Assembly: GCA_937944855.1 (NCBI GenBank)
Contig: CALFAY010000004.1
Coordinates: 1 to 64,000, forward strand
Source of the DNA: an uncultured Planctomycetota bacterium
Lineage (GTDB): Bacteria; Planctomycetota; Planctomycetia; Gemmatales; HRBIN36
Direction: 5' to 3'
Length of the DNA stretch: 64,000 nt
The notes below the pieces were generated by a model that saw only the letters and a list, made by a program, of their open reading frames with translations, made no database searches and was not told where the DNA came from. The position numbers and the translations under genes are program-made. Of this stretch, positions 62,051 through 64,000 are shown one piece after another (position 1 is the first letter of the stretch; every line of letters begins with the position of its first letter).

Positions 62051-62995
62051 ATGGCCAAGAAACAACCAGACAAGGCGGAAGCCGCCAAACCCGAAAAGGA
62101 AAAAGCCGCTGCCGCTCCGGCGGGGGCGACAGGTGCCAAGGCGGAAGCCAAGGACAAACGCAAGCCGACCAGGGCCAAGGCAGACACCGCACCGGCCCAG
62201 CCTGCACCGCAAAAGACCGCTCCTACTCCGCCGCCGGTGGAAGCTCCGTCCGTACCTCCCGAGCCGACCCGCAAAAAGGGCAAGGCCCCGGGTTCCGCCC
62301 CGCCACGAGGCAAAAAGCTCAAGGCCCAACTCGCTGCCCTGAAGCAGAAGATCCGCAAGATGGGTCCGGTTTCCGTTCGTCAGGCGGTCCAGTTCCTCAA
62401 GGAAAACAAACGAGCCAAGTTCGACGAAACCGTAGAAATCCATATGTGCCTGGGCATTGACCCCAAGCAGAGCGACCAGATGGTTCGGGGTGCAGTGGCC
62501 TTGCCGCACGGTATCGGCAAGTCCGTTCGGCTTCTGGTCTTCGCTCAGGGTGAAAATGCCGTCAAAGCCAAAGAGGCCGGAGCGGACTTCGTCGGCGGGG
62601 AAGAACTCGCCAAGAAGATCCAGAGCGAAAACTGGACCGATTTCGACGTGGCGTTGGCGACGCCGGACATGATGGGCGTGGTCGGCCGCCTGGGTAAAAT
62701 CCTCGGTCCCCGCGGTCTGATGCCGACGCCCAAGGCGGGGACGGTCATCACCGGGGACGTGGCCGCCGCCGTGCGGGAGTTCAAGGCGGGCAAGGTCGAG
62801 TACCGGGCCGATGCCGGGGCCAATGTACATGCTCCCGTCGGCAAGCTGAGCTTCGACGCGGACAAGCTGGTCGGCAACATCAACGCCTTCATCGAGCAGA
62901 TCAAGGCCGTCAAGCCGGCCGCCGCCAAGGGCAACTACATCAAGTCGATCACCGTGTCCGCCAGCATGAGCCCGGGAATTCCGGTGTCAGCGTAG
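62051..62995 (+). CDS. rplA: 50S ribosomal protein L1 with basic N-terminal extension
   Basis: A 314-residue protein. The first 90 residues are Lys/Ala/Pro-rich ([34 protein letters not shown]) and unlike any L1. The core starts at about [51 protein letters not shown] and contains [27 protein letters not shown]1 forms the stalk that moves E-site tRNA; in E. coli it also represses its own operon. Confidence 0.95.
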   Translation: MAKKQPDKAEAAKPEKEKAAAAPAGATGAKAEAKDKRKPTRAKADTAPAQPAPQKTAPTPPPVEAPSVPPEPTRKKGKAPGSAPPRGKKLKAQLAALKQKIRKMGPVSVRQAVQFLKENKRAKFDETVEIHMCLGIDPKQSDQMVRGAVALPHGIGKSVRLLVFAQGENAVKAKEAGADFVGGEELAKKIQSENWTDFDVALATPDMMGVVGRLGKILGPRGLMPTPKAGTVITGDVAAAVREFKAGKVEYRADAGANVHAPVGKLSFDADKLVGNINAFIEQIKAVKPAAAKGNYIKSITVSASMSPGIPVSA

Positions 62996-63042
62996 AAGGG
63001 TTGGCAAGAACCGTTGGACGGCTTTAAGACTCGGATGCAGCC

Positions 63043-63564
63043 ATGAGCAAGCTCGTCAAAAAAATGCAGATGGACGCCTTGAAGGCAACCTTCGGGCAGA
63101 CCCGCGACCTGGTTCTGATCTCCATGACCGGGGTCAAGGCTCGTGACGAGAACCAGATCCGTCTGCAATTGCGGAAAAAAAACATCCGCCTGCACACGGT
63201 CAAAAACCGCCTCGCTGCCCGCGTCTTCAAGGACCTTGGCATCAATGGGCTGGAAGATCATCTTCGCGGCCCGACGACGATCGCCTGGGGCGCGTCGAGC
63301 ATCGCCGACCTGAGCAAGGCCATCGACGAATGGATTCAACGGGAGAAAAAGATTCAGCCGAAGGTCGCCGTCGCGGACGGAGCAGTGGTGCCGTTCGAGG
63401 CGGCCAAGAAGTTTCCGACCCGCGCTCAGGCCATCGGCGAAGTTCTGGCCCTGGTGTTAGGTCCAGCCCGCAAGGTGCTGGGCCAGGTCACGGGAGCGGG
63501 CGGCCGCCTGGCTGGCGTCGTGCAGGCCATCGCCGACCGCAAGGAAGGTCAAGGGCAAGCGTAA
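63043..63564 (+). CDS. rplJ: 50S ribosomal protein L10
   Basis: A 173-residue protein. KTVKNRLAAR, GPTTIAWGASSIADLSKAIDEW and the C-terminal helix that binds L7/L12 (GPARKVLGQVTGAGGRLAGVVQAIADRKEG) identify L10. It carries the L7/L12 dimers at the factor-binding stalk. Confidence 0.95.
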   Translation: MSKLVKKMQMDALKATFGQTRDLVLISMTGVKARDENQIRLQLRKKNIRLHTVKNRLAARVFKDLGINGLEDHLRGPTTIAWGASSIADLSKAIDEWIQREKKIQPKVAVADGAVVPFEAAKKFPTRAQAIGEVLALVLGPARKVLGQVTGAGGRLAGVVQAIADRKEGQGQA

Positions 63565-63585
63565 AAAACTTTTTGCGAGACACGC

Positions 63586-63614
63586 TTTCCACTTGACTTG
63601 GCTGCTCCTATAAA
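63586..63614 (+). promoter_or_regulatory. Possible internal promoter before rplL
   Basis: TTTCCA (63586-63591) and TATAAA (63609-63614) with a 17-base spacer in the 123-base rplJ-rplL gap. It would provide extra rplL transcript for the multi-copy L7/L12. Confidence 0.35.
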
Positions 63615-63687
63615 AGGCTGATACGCACGGTAGCTGCTTCTAACAGGTTCACGACTACTTGCCGCGTGTTGGAAAGGACGAGAATCC

Positions 63688-64000
63688 ATGTCGGAAGGTG
63701 CGACGGCTCTGGCCCCGGAACTGAGAGAGCTGGGCGACAAGCTGGCTAACCTGAAAGTCTCCGAGGCCGTGCTGCTGAGCAAATATCTGAAAGAAGCGTA
63801 TGGCCTGGAACCTGCTGGCGGCGGCGTGATGGTCGCGGCTGCGCCTGCGGTTGCGGCCGGAGGAGCCGAAGCGGCCGCCAAGCCGGCTGAGAAGACCGAG
63901 TTCACGGTCGAACTGACCGAAGCCGGTGCGCAGAAGATTCAGGTCATCAAGGTGGTCCGCGAGATCACCGGCTTGGGTCTGAAAGAAGCCAAGGACCTCG
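63688..64000 (+). CDS. rplL: 50S ribosomal protein L7/L12, cut by the right window edge
   Basis: 104 codons are visible from the ATG at 63688. The N-terminal dimer domain ([30 protein letters not shown]), Ala/Gly-rich hinge ([17 protein letters not shown]) and the start of the C-terminal domain ([34 protein letters not shown]) are all present. Dimers recruit translation GTPases. The final part lies outside the window. Confidence 0.96.
   Translation, partial: MSEGATALAPELRELGDKLANLKVSEAVLLSKYLKEAYGLEPAGGGVMVAAAPAVAAGGAEAAAKPAEKTEFTVELTEAGAQKIQVIKVVREITGLGLKEAKDL

Noticed and set aside
63593-63598. TTGACT as -35 for the TATAAA before rplL
   Set aside because: Only ten bases separate it from the -10; the TTTCCA at 17 bases is preferred, though weak.

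Overview
The window reads as a chromosomal segment of a planctomycete, most likely of the Gemmata group. This is inferred from gene content: a PVC-type propeller/HEAT/cytochrome c protein, a surface protein opening with the planctomycete LETLEDRCLL-type N-terminus, a sigma-70 factor fused to an N-terminal helix-turn-helix, a SecE with an extra membrane-spanning N-terminal half, and high GC with strongly GC-ending codons. No plasmid or phage block is evident. The only mobile-DNA trace is a decayed integrase beside tRNA-Gln.

Left edge (1-2.3 kb): a dynamin-like GTPase broken by a one-base frameshift and cut by the window edge, a small zinc-ribbon membrane protein, an integrase remnant and tRNA-Gln(UUG). 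From 2.3 to 12.4 kb: the Rex redox repressor with an FAD-dependent oxidoreductase upstream; a MazG-like protein, a large exported membrane protein and an ABC ATPase in a row; a secreted parvulin isomerase; a secreted transglutaminase-like protein; a secreted protein of unknown function; a patch of REP-like repeats; and a small membrane protein.

Ribosomal block (23.4-12.5 kb, minus strand): S10, L4, L23, L2, S19, [tRNA-fMet], L22, S3, L16, L29, S17, L14, L24, L5, S14, S8, L6, L18, S5, L15, SecY. L3 and L30 are absent from their usual places. An initiator tRNA sits inside the operon between rpsS and rplV. The block stops at secY. A TTGACG-17-TATTGT promoter precedes rpsJ, and typA/bipA diverges from it.

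Middle (25-55 kb): mostly single genes and short operons. They include a DsbD-alpha-like secreted domain, a PEGA lipoprotein, a GNAT acetyltransferase, a Tsr3-like (DUF367) protein, a CAP/RTX surface protein, a type II secretion F-family protein, the PVC cytochrome, a polyprenyl diphosphate synthase, an M1 peptidase fused to a putative outer-membrane barrel, a family 2 glycosyltransferase, two PQQ-type propellers, DAHP synthase, an alpha/beta hydrolase, a TPR protein and an ABC exporter pair. A thiolase, split methylmalonyl-CoA mutase (catalytic and B12 subunits) and MeaB chaperone line up as an acyl-CoA module. An orphan FbpB-type permease and a copper-type P-ATPase follow.

Right end (55.6-64 kb): an atypical sigma factor, then tRNA-Thr(UGU)-Tyr-Gly(UCC)-Thr(GGU)-tuf, the same order as thrU-tyrU-glyT-thrT-tufB in E. 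coli, then rpmG-tRNA-Trp-secE-nusG-rplK-rplA-rplJ-rplL. The window ends inside rplL. Several of these conserved proteins are altered: EF-Tu has a rebuilt switch I without RGITI, SecE, NusG and L1 have N-terminal extensions, and L33 keeps only half of its second cysteine pair.
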